Part shown: positions 7,887-15,502 of the stretch, in pieces | How positions within the stretch are numbered: position 1 is the first letter of the stretch | Layout of the letters: every line of letters begins with the position of its first letter | Virus record (IMG/VR): IMGVR_UViG_3300042691_014185 | Span: 1 to 24,475 of that record | Origin: a virus | Direction: 5' to 3' (one strand) | Length of the DNA stretch: 24,475 nt | Notes under the pieces: generated by a model | The model's database searches: none | Told to the model about the DNA's origin: nothing | Seen by the model: the letters and a program-made list of their open reading frames with translations, nothing else | Made by a program: the position numbers and the translations under genes

Positions 7887-9757
7887 TAATTGACTTTCAG
7901 GTAGACAATAAAGATGCCATCGTAAGCATCGAAAGTCTCACCAAGGCAAATAAAGAACTTCGTGAGGAGCGCAAGAAACTTGATTTGCAGACCGAGGAAG
8001 GGCAGTCAAGGGTTAAAGAAATTAATAACCAGTTAAACAGGAATACCGAAATCATTAAAGCTAATTCATCTGCTTTAGAAAAGCAAAAAATGAATGTTGG
8101 TAACTATACCAACTCAATAAGAGAGGCGGTTCCTTTTTTAGATAAAATGACCGGTGGCGCAGCCAGTGCAGCGCAGGGTATAATGGGAATGACCAAGCAA
8201 GCCCTCACATTTATAGCTACTCCAATAGGGGCAATTCTTGCCGCGGTTGCTGCGGTGCTTGCATTGGTTACGGCCGCACTCAAAAGAAGCGAACCCGCAT
8301 TAGATTTCTTTGATGACATTATAGGTAGTATAACCGAAGGAGCGCGGTTTCTTGTGGATAATCTTGCGGCCATTGCAAGTGTAATTGGTAATGTTTTGGT
8401 GGGCAACTTTGCGGAAGCTGCTGCTGGCGCAAACTCATTAGCTGACGGGTTTAGTGCGGCTCAAAAAGAAGCCCAAAGATTGCGCAAGGAATTTCGAGAA
8501 TTGGAAGATGAGGAAGCAAAGCTGATTGCGGCAACAGCCGGAACAGAGGCGCAAATCAAAGCCTTAATTATCCAGTCTAAAAACCGCAATTTATCCGAGG
8601 CTGAAAGGATTAAGTTATTAAAAGAAGCTGAAGAACTTGAAAGGAAATCTACCGAGCAAAAAGTAAATTTTGAGAATCGCAAGAGCGCGGCCACTATTGA
8701 GCAGATTGGCAACGAGCGCGATTTAAGGCGCGCACAAGATGAGACTATCGATGCTTACACTCAGAGATTAATTGCGTCTGAAAAGCTAGAAGGAAAAGAA
8801 AAAAAAGCAGTGGCAGAGGCGTATGCGGCACGAGTAAACGCGTCAACCGCCACATTAGCGCTGCAAGAAAAGATACAAAACCAACAAGATGCTGCCTTTG
8901 CCAAACAAGAGGAAGAGGCTAAAAAAAGATCAGAGGTTGCCCGCGAACGAGAATTAGCTGATTCTGAGTTTAGGATTTCATTGCTCAGGCAAGAAGTTAA
9001 TAGGCAAAAGCAACTGCTCGATGAGTTTACAGTTTGGGCAAACGAAAACTCGGACAATGCTATTATTAGAAGAAGGCAGAAGTTATTAGAGGAAACGGAC
9101 GCGGAGAATCAGGCTTTGGTTGATAGGATGATAGCGAGTCAAGAATCGCTTACTGAGCAATACGAGCAAGAGGGTATAATCGAAACGGAAGCTGACACCA
9201 AAAGAAACCTTGCCGCCTTGGATCGTGTAAAAAAACAGATTGAACAGGAGGTGTTTTTAAAGAGCTTTGGCGAACAGCAAAAACTAGGCATCGTATCAAA
9301 TTCAGCGGCTCAGTTCTCAAAAATACTTGGCAAACAAACGCAAGAGGGTAAGGCACTGGCCACCGTTCAGGCGCTGGTCGATACCTACGCGGGCGCATCC
9401 GCTCAATTAAAATTACCATTCCCTTATAACCTTGTAGCGGCGGCCACAACAATCGCAAGCGGTTTGGCTAACGTTGCCCAGATTCAAGGCTTTAAGCAGG
9501 GCGGATACACCGGCGACATGGACACAAATCAGATTGCCGGAGTAACTCACGGTAAAGAATTTGTTATGCCTGCCAGCGTTGTATCTCAGTACGGCAAAGA
9601 GCATTTTCAGTCATACATGGACGGAACTATTATGGCTAACAGCGTTGCTTCATCATCTGGCGCTCAAAGCCAGCCGCCTACGGTTTATCTTTCCTACAAA
9701 GAGTTTTCAGATTTCCAGAACAGGGTAAAATATAAAGAAGAAATGACAGCCGCATGA
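7868..9757 (+). CDS. tape measure protein
   Basis: This 629-residue protein sets tail length and is extruded at DNA ejection. The sequence shows an N-terminal coiled coil (about 18-75), the phrase VGNYTNSIREA (77-87) common in Bacteroidota tape measures, a hydrophobic stretch TFIATPIGAILAAVAAVLAL (114-133), long Glu/Lys/Arg/Ala/Gln-rich coiled coils (about 195-460) and a second hydrophobic region near 490-535 before FKQGGYTGDMDTNQIAGVTH, a typical ending. At about 0.15 nm per residue it predicts a tail near 90-95 nm. It overlaps the small gene before it by 19 nt and the small gene after it by ATGA. The long antisense open frames here are composition shadows of its Ala/Glu-rich codons. Confidence 0.9.
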   Translation: MEKETIIIDFQVDNKDAIVSIESLTKANKELREERKKLDLQTEEGQSRVKEINNQLNRNTEIIKANSSALEKQKMNVGNYTNSIREAVPFLDKMTGGAASAAQGIMGMTKQALTFIATPIGAILAAVAAVLALVTAALKRSEPALDFFDDIIGSITEGARFLVDNLAAIASVIGNVLVGNFAEAAAGANSLADGFSAAQKEAQRLRKEFRELEDEEAKLIAATAGTEAQIKALIIQSKNRNLSEAERIKLLKEAEELERKSTEQKVNFENRKSAATIEQIGNERDLRRAQDETIDAYTQRLIASEKLEGKEKKAVAEAYAARVNASTATLALQEKIQNQQDAAFAKQEEEAKKRSEVARERELADSEFRISLLRQEVNRQKQLLDEFTVWANENSDNAIIRRRQKLLEETDAENQALVDRMIASQESLTEQYEQEGIIETEADTKRNLAALDRVKKQIEQEVFLKSFGEQQKLGIVSNSAAQFSKILGKQTQEGKALATVQALVDTYAGASAQLKLPFPYNLVAAATTIASGLANVAQIQGFKQGGYTGDMDTNQIAGVTHGKEFVMPASVVSQYGKEHFQSYMDGTIMANSVASSSGAQSQPPTVYLSYKEFSDFQNRVKYKEEMTAA

Positions 9758-9954
9758 TATTACAATTCACAAGAGATCAAATCATCCAAATGGTAAAGGA
9801 TGGATTCTTACATAAAAAATCTATCTTCCATTATGACGTATGCATGGAACTTGCCAAGAAAAAAACACAATCTCAGGTAGCCGAAGAGAAGGACGTAAAG
9901 GAGCCGCGCACAATCCGCTACATAAAAGAGCATAAGTGTAAGTACTGCATTTAG
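9754..9954 (+). CDS. small protein with possible helix-turn-helix
   Basis: This 66-residue protein follows the tape measure by ATGA overlap. The stretch KKTQSQVAEEKDVKEPRTIR (36-55) has the spacing of a helix-turn-helix, and the C-terminus carries two cysteines in KCKYC. Similar short proteins with a GFLHKKS-like phrase (17-23 here) occur beside tape measure genes in Bacteroidota phages as I recall. It may be a DNA-binding regulator of late genes or a small structural accessory. The call of a real gene rests on tight coupling and plausible composition; function is not established. Confidence 0.55.
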   Translation: MILQFTRDQIIQMVKDGFLHKKSIFHYDVCMELAKKKTQSQVAEEKDVKEPRTIRYIKEHKCKYCI

Positions 9955-9970
9955 GTAATAATTTTAGCCT

Positions 9971-10000
9971 TTTGCGCGATTTGCATCGTAATTAATTTTA
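9971..10000 (+). promoter_or_regulatory. candidate Bacteroidota promoter (-33 TTTG, -7 TAATTTTA) for the capsid unit
   Basis: TTTG at 9971-9974 and TAATTTTA at 9993-10000 (seven of eight positions match TAnnTTTG) are separated by 18 nt, within the range usual for Bacteroidota promoters. The -7 element ends 5 nt before the ATG at 10006, again pointing to a leaderless message. It lies in one of the few non-coding gaps and would drive the capsid and major tail protein genes. Confidence 0.5.
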
Positions 10001-10005
10001 CATGC

Positions 10006-12258
10006 ATGAATGAGGCGCAAATATTCATTGAGGGAGAAATCACATCCCAGACCACACAAGACATAAAAGATACGCTTGCGCGGAATCAAAACGCTGACTC
10101 TTTCTGTCTACACATTTCATCTCCTGGCGGTTCTGTTTATGATGGCTACAAGATATTTCACGCCATCCGCAAAGCGGCCACACAATCAGGCCAAATAAAA
10201 AGAGTTCGTGCCGTTATAGAAGGAGAAGCCCAAAGCATGGCTACTATCATTTCAATGGCAGCGGATAAGGGATGTATTGAAATTGCCAACCCTTCCCGCT
10301 ACATGATCCACAACCCTTCAATGGGTGTAAAAGGAACAGCAGAAGATTTCAAGCAGGGAGCTACCGAGCTTTCCATGATTGAGGAAGAGATGGCGCAAAT
10401 CTACGCACAGCGCACAGGCATACAGCTCGAGCAAATCAAGCTAATGATGAAACAAACCACCAATATGACAGCTGAGGAGGCGGTTAGAATGGGGTTTGCA
10501 GATAAATTATCAACTCACCTAAGAGCGGTTGCGCTCGGAAAAAATATGGAAGAAAAAACACTCCTTGGAAAAATTGAAGCTGGAATCCAAACATTAGAAT
10601 CTGGCCTTAACAAATTATTGCAGCCATCAGCCGTAACAGGGCCTCCAAAGGTAACCGCGCCAACAGAGCCACCACCAATGCCCGCGCCAACTCCAGCAAA
10701 GTCTATGATAGACGCGCCTTTGCAAGACGGCACGATATTATCTATTGACGCGCCAAATGAGGATTCATTGGTTGGCGCACCAGCCACAATCAATGGCGCA
10801 CCGGCTCCAGACGGAGATTACCCTTGCCAAGATGGTGATGTAATCACTGTTATGGGGGGAAAGGTAAGCGCTGTTCAAACCGCTATGGATGCGCTTGCCA
10901 AGCAAAACGAGGCGTTGAAAGCCCAGCTTGAGGCTTTAAAACCAGCGGTGGCAACCGTAGCCGAACAGGCTAAGGTAATCGAGGAAGTAAAAACAACCGC
11001 AAAAGCGCTAAATGAACAAGTAACCATTTTAAAAAATACAACCGTGGGAAACCAAGAAAGACCAATCGAAGGGTTAGGCTCACCCCAACCTGTGGGACAA
11101 GGCCCCACAGCGGCAGCCGCAAAACAAACAGTAGATTTCTTAGGCGAATACATGCCTTGGCTGTCTCAGTATAATACCAAGAACAAGGTAGAAAAAAGCG
11201 GCCCGCAAGCAGCTGTTTTGGAGACTTCGTTTAACTATACCTATCCGGGTATTCTGACAACGGAAATCTTCTACAAACCAACCTTGGAAACCCCTGCGTT
11301 GAGTGATCTTTTCACAATCGATCAAGGCATTTCTTTCCGTAAGCGTTATAACTTGGTTACTCAGCTTTCCAACTTGTTAAAACCTTATGGAGGTTGCACA
11401 AGAATTTTCAACAACAACACTCAAAATATTACCAGTGCAGTTGTTGAGACAAAAGAGTTTCAAATGGCTGAATCTTGGTGTAAAGATGATTTCACCGATC
11501 AGTTGACAGGTGTTTATAACCACCTTGCACAAGAGTGGTTAAAGTCTGGCATTGATTCTTTTGATCCTACCGGAACGCCTATCTCAGCCGTAATCGATCA
11601 GATTCTTTCTGACGCTCTTCGTAGAGATGTATTCCAAAGAGTTTCTTTCGCTGCCGGTAACAGCTCATCAACAAACTACAACCAAATTGACGGCTTATGG
11701 GATCGCTTAATTGATTCTTCAGGCGGTTCAAACTACTGCGTAGTTCGTGGTGGTTCAGCTTTTGGAACGGGAACGCTTGCGGCAGGCGCGGCATTGACAG
11801 CCCTTGAGACAGTGTATGCAGCTTCTAATCCACTGTTAAAGCAGATGATTGGCAAGACTAAGTTCTACGTAACCGGATCGGTTTACGATAACTACGTGAA
11901 CTCTTTGATTGGTACTGGTAACGTATCTGCCAATCAGTTTCAGAATACTATTGACGGTGTTAATGGTTCTTTGAACCTGACAGTCGGTGGAGGTGTGAAC
12001 TACAAAGGTATCCCAGTAATCCCTGTACGTTTCTGGGATGTTAGCTTGCAAGATTCAAGCAACCCTTTGTTTGCAACCACTCGCCACTTAATCCTTTTGA
12101 CAGTAAAGGAAAACCATATTCTTGGTGTTGAGCAGGGCAAAGACTTGAACCGTATAGATGGATGGTACGAAAGAAAAGATCGTACGTTCTATTACGAGTC
12201 AGACATGAAATTTGGATACAACTATTTGCATTGTGATCTCCAGTCCATTGCATACTAA
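10006..12258 (+). CDS. head maturation protease - scaffold - major capsid protein fusion
   Basis: One uninterrupted 750-residue chain joins parts usually made by two or three genes. Residues 1-175 are a ClpP-type (S14) serine protease: oxyanion-loop SSPGGS (38-43), nucleophile S77 in GEAQSMAT, H102 in YMIHNP and D166 in MGFADKL. Residues 183-370 are a Pro/Ala-rich linker with a predicted coiled coil (about 290-345), matching a scaffold or delta domain. Residues about 374-750 resemble HK97-fold major capsid proteins of Bacteroidota phages. The protease should cut the scaffold and free the mature capsid protein. Met181 (10546) could be an internal start for a protease-free form. Arg codon CGT is used 7 of 13 times in the capsid part but 1 of 8 in the protease part, as expected if the capsid domain was under stronger expression selection. 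Confidence 0.9.
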   Translation: MNEAQIFIEGEITSQTTQDIKDTLARNQNADSFCLHISSPGGSVYDGYKIFHAIRKAATQSGQIKRVRAVIEGEAQSMATIISMAADKGCIEIANPSRYMIHNPSMGVKGTAEDFKQGATELSMIEEEMAQIYAQRTGIQLEQIKLMMKQTTNMTAEEAVRMGFADKLSTHLRAVALGKNMEEKTLLGKIEAGIQTLESGLNKLLQPSAVTGPPKVTAPTEPPPMPAPTPAKSMIDAPLQDGTILSIDAPNEDSLVGAPATINGAPAPDGDYPCQDGDVITVMGGKVSAVQTAMDALAKQNEALKAQLEALKPAVATVAEQAKVIEEVKTTAKALNEQVTILKNTTVGNQERPIEGLGSPQPVGQGPTAAAAKQTVDFLGEYMPWLSQYNTKNKVEKSGPQAAVLETSFNYTYPGILTTEIFYKPTLETPALSDLFTIDQGISFRKRYNLVTQLSNLLKPYGGCTRIFNNNTQNITSAVVETKEFQMAESWCKDDFTDQLTGVYNHLAQEWLKSGIDSFDPTGTPISAVIDQILSDALRRDVFQRVSFAAGNSSSTNYNQIDGLWDRLIDSSGGSNYCVVRGGSAFGTGTLAAGAALTALETVYAASNPLLKQMIGKTKFYVTGSVYDNYVNSLIGTGNVSANQFQNTIDGVNGSLNLTVGGGVNYKGIPVIPVRFWDVSLQDSSNPLFATTRHLILLTVKENHILGVEQGKDLNRIDGWYERKDRTFYYESDMKFGYNYLHCDLQSIAY

Positions 12259-12269
12259 ACCTTTAGTAT

Positions 12270-12827
12270 ATGGCAAACTGTAAAGTAGTAACAGGTATTA
12301 ACAACGTATGCGCAGACTTGCTGCAAGCGTCCGGTGTAAGCAAGGACTTTTATGTAGGTTATGTTTCTGATTTGAGTGTTAGATTTTCGACAGCTCAAAC
12401 AGGCCCAATCCCTTCAATTCAATTTGTTCCTTACAATGGGTTAATAAAGTTTGAGGGTCAGAAATACGCTCACAAATTTGACCATGAATTGGCGGTAGCT
12501 GAAGGCGGTAGTATATCATTCCTACATAAGGCAATGGTAAAACTAATGGCTCTTAGCACGCAGGACGATGTAGAATTACAGCGACTTGCACAAGCTCAGG
12601 ATATGTTTATCATCTCAGCCGATGTGAATGAGTCAATATTCATCTACGCACCGGTAAACGGATTTAGCGCGGTAGCTGGGCCGATAGGAACCACCGGACA
12701 AAAGGCAGGAGAGGACACAAGCGACACACTGAACTTCACTTCCAATGAAAAGGTATTGCCATTGCGTTTTAGCACTGGCGGAACATTTGCGGCAAATATT
12801 GCCTATTTGGACAGCTTGATAAGATAA
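12270..12827 (+). CDS. putative major tail protein
   Basis: This 185-residue protein follows the capsid gene by 11 nt and is the last gene before a strong terminator, so it is in the highly expressed structural unit. Phrases such as SKDFYVGYVSDLSVR (24-38), KFEGQKYAHKFDHELAVAEG and LSTQDDVELQRLAQAQDMFI match a family of tail-tube proteins that I recall from Bacteroidota siphophages. Its size fits a single-domain tube subunit, many copies of which stack around the tape measure. In most siphophages this gene sits just upstream of the tail chaperone and tape measure; here it comes after both. A head-decoration role is a less likely alternative. Confidence 0.65.
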   Translation: MANCKVVTGINNVCADLLQASGVSKDFYVGYVSDLSVRFSTAQTGPIPSIQFVPYNGLIKFEGQKYAHKFDHELAVAEGGSISFLHKAMVKLMALSTQDDVELQRLAQAQDMFIISADVNESIFIYAPVNGFSAVAGPIGTTGQKAGEDTSDTLNFTSNEKVLPLRFSTGGTFAANIAYLDSLIR

Positions 12828-12849
12828 GCGGGGTTAGGTTTTAGGTTTT

Positions 12850-12879
12850 AAAAGCCGAGGAAATTTTTCTCGGCTTTTT
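12850..12879 (+). terminator. intrinsic terminator after the capsid / tail-tube unit
   Basis: A perfect ten-base-pair stem, AAAAGCCGAG (12850-12859) with CTCGGCTTTT (12869-12878), encloses a 9-nt loop and ends in a T-run. It begins 22 nt after the stop of the tail-tube gene and has the form of a Rho-independent terminator, so transcription from the capsid promoter should largely stop here. Confidence 0.85.
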
Positions 12880-12880
12880 G

Positions 12881-12911
12881 TTTGCCTTTTCGGGAAATAT
12901 TTTGACCTTTA
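12881..12911 (+). promoter_or_regulatory. weak promoter candidate for the glycan cassette
   Basis: TTTG (12881-12884) and GACCTTTA (12904-12911) are 19 nt apart and resemble the -33 and -7 elements of Bacteroidota promoters with two mismatches in the -7 box. The ten bases TTTACATGCA at 12908-12917 also occur at 9997-10006 over the capsid promoter and start. The site lies right after the terminator, where a new promoter is needed. Confidence 0.3.
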
Positions 12912-12913
12912 CA

Positions 12914-12927
12914 TGCACTTTAGTGCA
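12914..12927 (+). promoter_or_regulatory. inverted repeat TGCACT-TT-AGTGCA
   Basis: A perfect six-base inverted repeat with a 2-nt spacer lies just downstream of the weak promoter candidate and upstream of the first cassette gene. This could be an operator for a dimeric regulator overlapping a transcription start, or an RNA hairpin. No cognate regulator can be named. Confidence 0.3.
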
Positions 12928-12937
12928 AGCCTTGGAG

Positions 12938-12964
12938 AAGCCCCTTGATTTATATCGGGGGCTT
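12938..12964 (+). other. GC-rich hairpin in the leader of the glycan cassette
   Basis: AAGCCCC (12938-12944) pairs with GGGGCTT (12958-12964) around a 13-nt loop and is followed by only two more T before GATAAAATATG. It resembles a second, weaker terminator or an attenuator placed 10 nt before the ATG at 12975. It may limit read-through into, or translation of, the first cassette gene. Confidence 0.4.
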
Positions 12965-12974
12965 TTGATAAAAT

Positions 12975-13169
12975 ATGAGTAAAATAAGCGATTTAAATAA
13001 AGCTGAACTTGTAGAGTACATGAAATCCAATGGTGAGATTCACCGCTACAATTCAGAGAGCCACGCATGGAAAAGGGCGTTTCATCTTATCAGAATGGCA
13101 GGACACGAGAACCTAGAGCACGGTTGCTCTAAATGTGTGGATAAAGTAAAAACATGGCTGCTACAATAG
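12975..13169 (+). CDS. hypothetical small Cys-containing protein
   Basis: The 64-residue protein opens the glycan cassette. It is helical, with an aromatic/charged middle (SESHAWKRAFHLIRMAGHEN) and a CSKC pair at 51-54 near the end, in HGCSKCVDKVKTWL. The CxxC together with His could bind metal, but only one pair is present. I cannot assign a function. It overlaps the next gene by 16 nt and lies 10 nt after a GC-rich hairpin, so it is probably the first gene of this transcription unit. Confidence 0.6.
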   Translation: MSKISDLNKAELVEYMKSNGEIHRYNSESHAWKRAFHLIRMAGHENLEHGCSKCVDKVKTWLLQ

Positions 13170-13825
13170 ACTTCATCCAAATTTACTACAACCAATCACA
13201 TAAAGAGTTTCTTTACGACTTTGCTAAGCATTACTATTCAGCCGGTTTAACACCTTACTTTGAGAATGCTATTATAGCGGGCATCGTGCCTACATGCGAG
13301 GCTGATTACATTTCTGTTTGTTCATGGCGCCTTAAAAAGAAGCGAGGCGATTCAATCCACTATCTCGGAGGGTTTGGCAGCGATCAGCTAACGATGGACA
13401 AGATTCAGGCCGCTATGCCATTTGATGTGGCCATACTCACCCCTAGAAGCCCACAGCATCAAGTTTTATCCATGGCGGCTAACTGGCATGGTAAGGCGTG
13501 GACGGATGCCTTCGATGCTTTAAAGCCATTTATAGGGACCTCAAAAGAACTTACACACGCTATATACGAGAATCATTTTATTACCAAGGCCGAAATCTAT
13601 AAGGATTACGTTAATAATTTTCTGATACCTTGTATTGAGTTCATGGGCGATAATCCGGTATTCTTTGCCGACTCAGGCTATCTTCAAAAGAAACGCGATC
13701 AGGAAGAGATTGCGCGGGTTCAAAAGCTTTTAGGCCGCACTGACTGGCCTATACTTCCGTTTATTTTAGAGCGACTTTTTAGCATCTACATTGAAGGCAA
13801 GAACTTAAACGTAACCAAGTTATGA
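13154..13825 (+). CDS. putative glycosyltransferase-like protein (DUF4422-like features)
   Basis: This 223-residue protein heads the row of sugar genes. Two phrases hint at a capsule-type glycosyltransferase: ADYISVCSWRLKKKRGD (50-66), comparable to the donor-site region with Tyr-Arg phrases in DUF4422 proteins, and ILPFILERLFSIYIEG near the C-terminus, where that family has an ERLF motif. I see no DxD motif of standard type, so donor and product are unknown. It overlaps the gene before by 16 nt and the next small gene by ATGA. The assignment is tentative and rests partly on the neighbourhood; an unknown structural or modifying protein remains possible. Confidence 0.45.
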   Translation: MAATIDFIQIYYNQSHKEFLYDFAKHYYSAGLTPYFENAIIAGIVPTCEADYISVCSWRLKKKRGDSIHYLGGFGSDQLTMDKIQAAMPFDVAILTPRSPQHQVLSMAANWHGKAWTDAFDALKPFIGTSKELTHAIYENHFITKAEIYKDYVNNFLIPCIEFMGDNPVFFADSGYLQKKRDQEEIARVQKLLGRTDWPILPFILERLFSIYIEGKNLNVTKL

Positions 13826-14004
13826 CGGAATTTTTTTTAATGTTAGGTGGATTTTTGATAGGCTACGGAGTCAATAAAATGCTAACGCCTGCTGAAGTAA
13901 AGGAGGTAAAGATCAAAATATTGGTAGACAGTAAACAGGCGATACTGGATTTAAATCAGGCCGAGGCCGCTATAAAAAAACTAAAAAAGGAAATGAACTT
14001 ATGA
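13822..14004 (+). CDS. small single-pass membrane protein with coiled coil
   Basis: The 60-residue product has an N-terminal hydrophobic segment, FFLMLGGFLIGYGVNKML (4-21), and a charged helical tail ending in AAIKKLKKEMNL. It should be an inner-membrane protein with a cytoplasmic or periplasmic coiled coil. The segment ILVDSKQAILDLNQAEAAIK lines up by eye with the first 30 residues of the tape measure protein, VDNKDAIVSIESLTKANKEL (12-31). It is joined by ATGA overlaps to the genes on both sides, so it is made with the sugar enzymes and might anchor or organise them. Function unknown. Confidence 0.55.
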   Translation: MTEFFLMLGGFLIGYGVNKMLTPAEVKEVKIKILVDSKQAILDLNQAEAAIKKLKKEMNL

Positions 14005-14807
14005 TAGTAGCTAGACACATTGGAAGGTTGGGTAACAATATGTTTCAGATCGCTGCAGCTATCGGATACGCTAGAAAATACGGTTATCAATGGTCTGCTG
14101 ATTACGGGCGCGGTGTAGGTGAACCTTATTCATGTATCCATGAATCCTTTCCAAATCTTCCAAAGCACGAACTATCTGGAGTAAGATACCACGAACACCC
14201 AAACGAGTTTTGCCAAGTACACGGAGTTCATAAAAATGAATGCCATTTTGATTACCATCCTATTCCTAACCTTGGCGGTAACGTTTCATTAATTGGATTC
14301 TTTCAATCGTACAAATACTTTGAAGGGCAGGATGAAGAGATAAAGAAAGTGTTTGCCTTGCCCCATATTGAAGGTTATGAGGACTATGTGAGCATCCACG
14401 TCAGGCGCGGTGATTATGTACAACACTCGGGGAGTTTCCCGCCTATTGATGCTGAGTATTTAAAAAAGGCAATACTGCAATTACGGATTAATATAGGCGC
14501 TGAAAAATTTATTGTTTTTTCTGATGATATTGAATGGTGCAAGCAGACATTAATAAACCACGAATCAGAAGTTTTTTTATTCTCCGAAGGCCGCACCGAA
14601 ATTCAAGACCTTGCGCTTATGGCTTCATGCGGTCACCACATTATCGCAAACAGTACATTTAGTTGGTGGGGCGCCTACCTTGGACATAATCCGAATAAGA
14701 TCGTTATTACCCCATCAGCTCAAACATGGTTTGGCCCAACCGCTGGGGTTAAGAAACCCGTTGTAGATTTACTTCCCTCTAACTGGATACAAATACACAC
14801 AAGATGA
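14001..14807 (+). CDS. GT11 family alpha-1,2-fucosyltransferase-like enzyme
   Basis: GT11 enzymes move L-fucose from GDP-fucose to the 2-hydroxyl of a galactose-like acceptor. The 268-residue protein has every landmark: GRLGNNMFQ (8-16) at the N-terminus, HVRRGDY (133-139) for GDP-sugar binding, FSDDIEWC (173-180), and the C-terminal ANSTFSWWGAYL (216-227). Length is normal and the gene is intact. No signal peptide is seen, so it acts in the host cytoplasm. The upstream and downstream junctions are both ATGA. The donor is expected to be GDP-fucose from the host, but the epimerase two genes downstream makes GDP-L-galactose, a close relative, plausible. The acceptor is unknown. Confidence 0.9.
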   Translation: MIVARHIGRLGNNMFQIAAAIGYARKYGYQWSADYGRGVGEPYSCIHESFPNLPKHELSGVRYHEHPNEFCQVHGVHKNECHFDYHPIPNLGGNVSLIGFFQSYKYFEGQDEEIKKVFALPHIEGYEDYVSIHVRRGDYVQHSGSFPPIDAEYLKKAILQLRINIGAEKFIVFSDDIEWCKQTLINHESEVFLFSEGRTEIQDLALMASCGHHIIANSTFSWWGAYLGHNPNKIVITPSAQTWFGPTAGVKKPVVDLLPSNWIQIHTR

Positions 14808-15502
14808 TTTCAGTCTGCCTAACCAACTACAACCGTACCGATTTACTTTTTGAATCAATAGCGCCATTTTTAAATGATGATCGCATTGATGAAATAGTAA
14901 TTTCAGACGATCACAGCATTGAGAAATTATTTAATGAGGTATGCGAGAAATACAAAGACCATGAAAAGGTGCAGATATTTCGCAACACGGAAAATCTTGA
15001 CTGCTATCGCAACAAAAGACAGGCGGTAAAACGAGCCACAAATGAATATGTTTTGCTTTTGGATAGTGATAATATTTTCACGGTGAGTTTTATTGACAAG
15101 ATTTTTTCACTCAAAGAGGCGTGGGAACCTTACATTGCTCTAGCTCCATGCTGGGCAAAACCTCATTTTAACTTTACTGAGTTATCAGGAAAGACGATCT
15201 CAAAGGAAAATGTAGCCTCACTTTTAAACGTTGGCAGTTGTTCAACCATGCTCAATGCAATGAACTACTTTGTGAATCGTGAGGAGTATTTGCGGGTGTG
15301 GGACGGATCGGTAGACCCCGTAACGAGCGACAGCCTTTATCAAAATTACAATTGGCTGAATGGAGGAAATAGTATCTTTGTTGTGCCTGACTTAACTTAT
15401 GAACATCGCGTACACGCTGGCAGTCACTATCAAAACAATGTGAGAAGAACGCCACAAGGCTTCCATGATTCGATTATTGATAAACTAAAAAACTTGAAAT
15501 GA
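14804..15502 (+). CDS. GT2 family (GT-A fold) glycosyltransferase
   Basis: The 232-residue protein starts with a nucleotide-sugar-binding strand typical of GT2, MISVCLTNYNRTDLLFESI, followed by VISDDHS (32-38) and the metal-binding LLDSDN (85-90) that serves as DxD. It should add a sugar from a nucleotide donor with inversion; donor and acceptor are unknown. It lacks membrane segments, so it is a cytoplasmic enzyme. The C-terminal half (WLNGGNSIFVVPDLTYEHRV) fits the acceptor part. It is tied by ATGA to the fucosyltransferase before it and the epimerase after it, which suggests that the three act on one glycan. Confidence 0.85.
   Translation: MISVCLTNYNRTDLLFESIAPFLNDDRIDEIVISDDHSIEKLFNEVCEKYKDHEKVQIFRNTENLDCYRNKRQAVKRATNEYVLLLDSDNIFTVSFIDKIFSLKEAWEPYIALAPCWAKPHFNFTELSGKTISKENVASLLNVGSCSTMLNAMNYFVNREEYLRVWDGSVDPVTSDSLYQNYNWLNGGNSIFVVPDLTYEHRVHAGSHYQNNVRRTPQGFHDSIIDKLKNLK

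Noticed and set aside
8104-9057. Three long antisense open frames across the tape measure gene
   Set aside because: They are Ser/Ala/Cys-rich mirrors of an Ala/Glu/Lys-rich coding strand, have no family features and oppose a certain gene.
10002-10004. Alternative ATG 4 nt before the capsid fusion start
   Set aside because: It is out of frame with the protease; the ATG at 10006 opens the supported frame.
12255-12269. Promoter-like AACCTTTA just before the tail-tube gene
   Set aside because: Two mismatches to TAnnTTTG and no -33 element at proper spacing; co-transcription with the capsid gene is enough.
12913-12948. 11-codon leader peptide (MHFSASLGEAP) in the cassette leader
   Set aside because: It could be an attenuation peptide, but its ATG lies inside the promoter/start region and an 11-codon frame is expected by chance.
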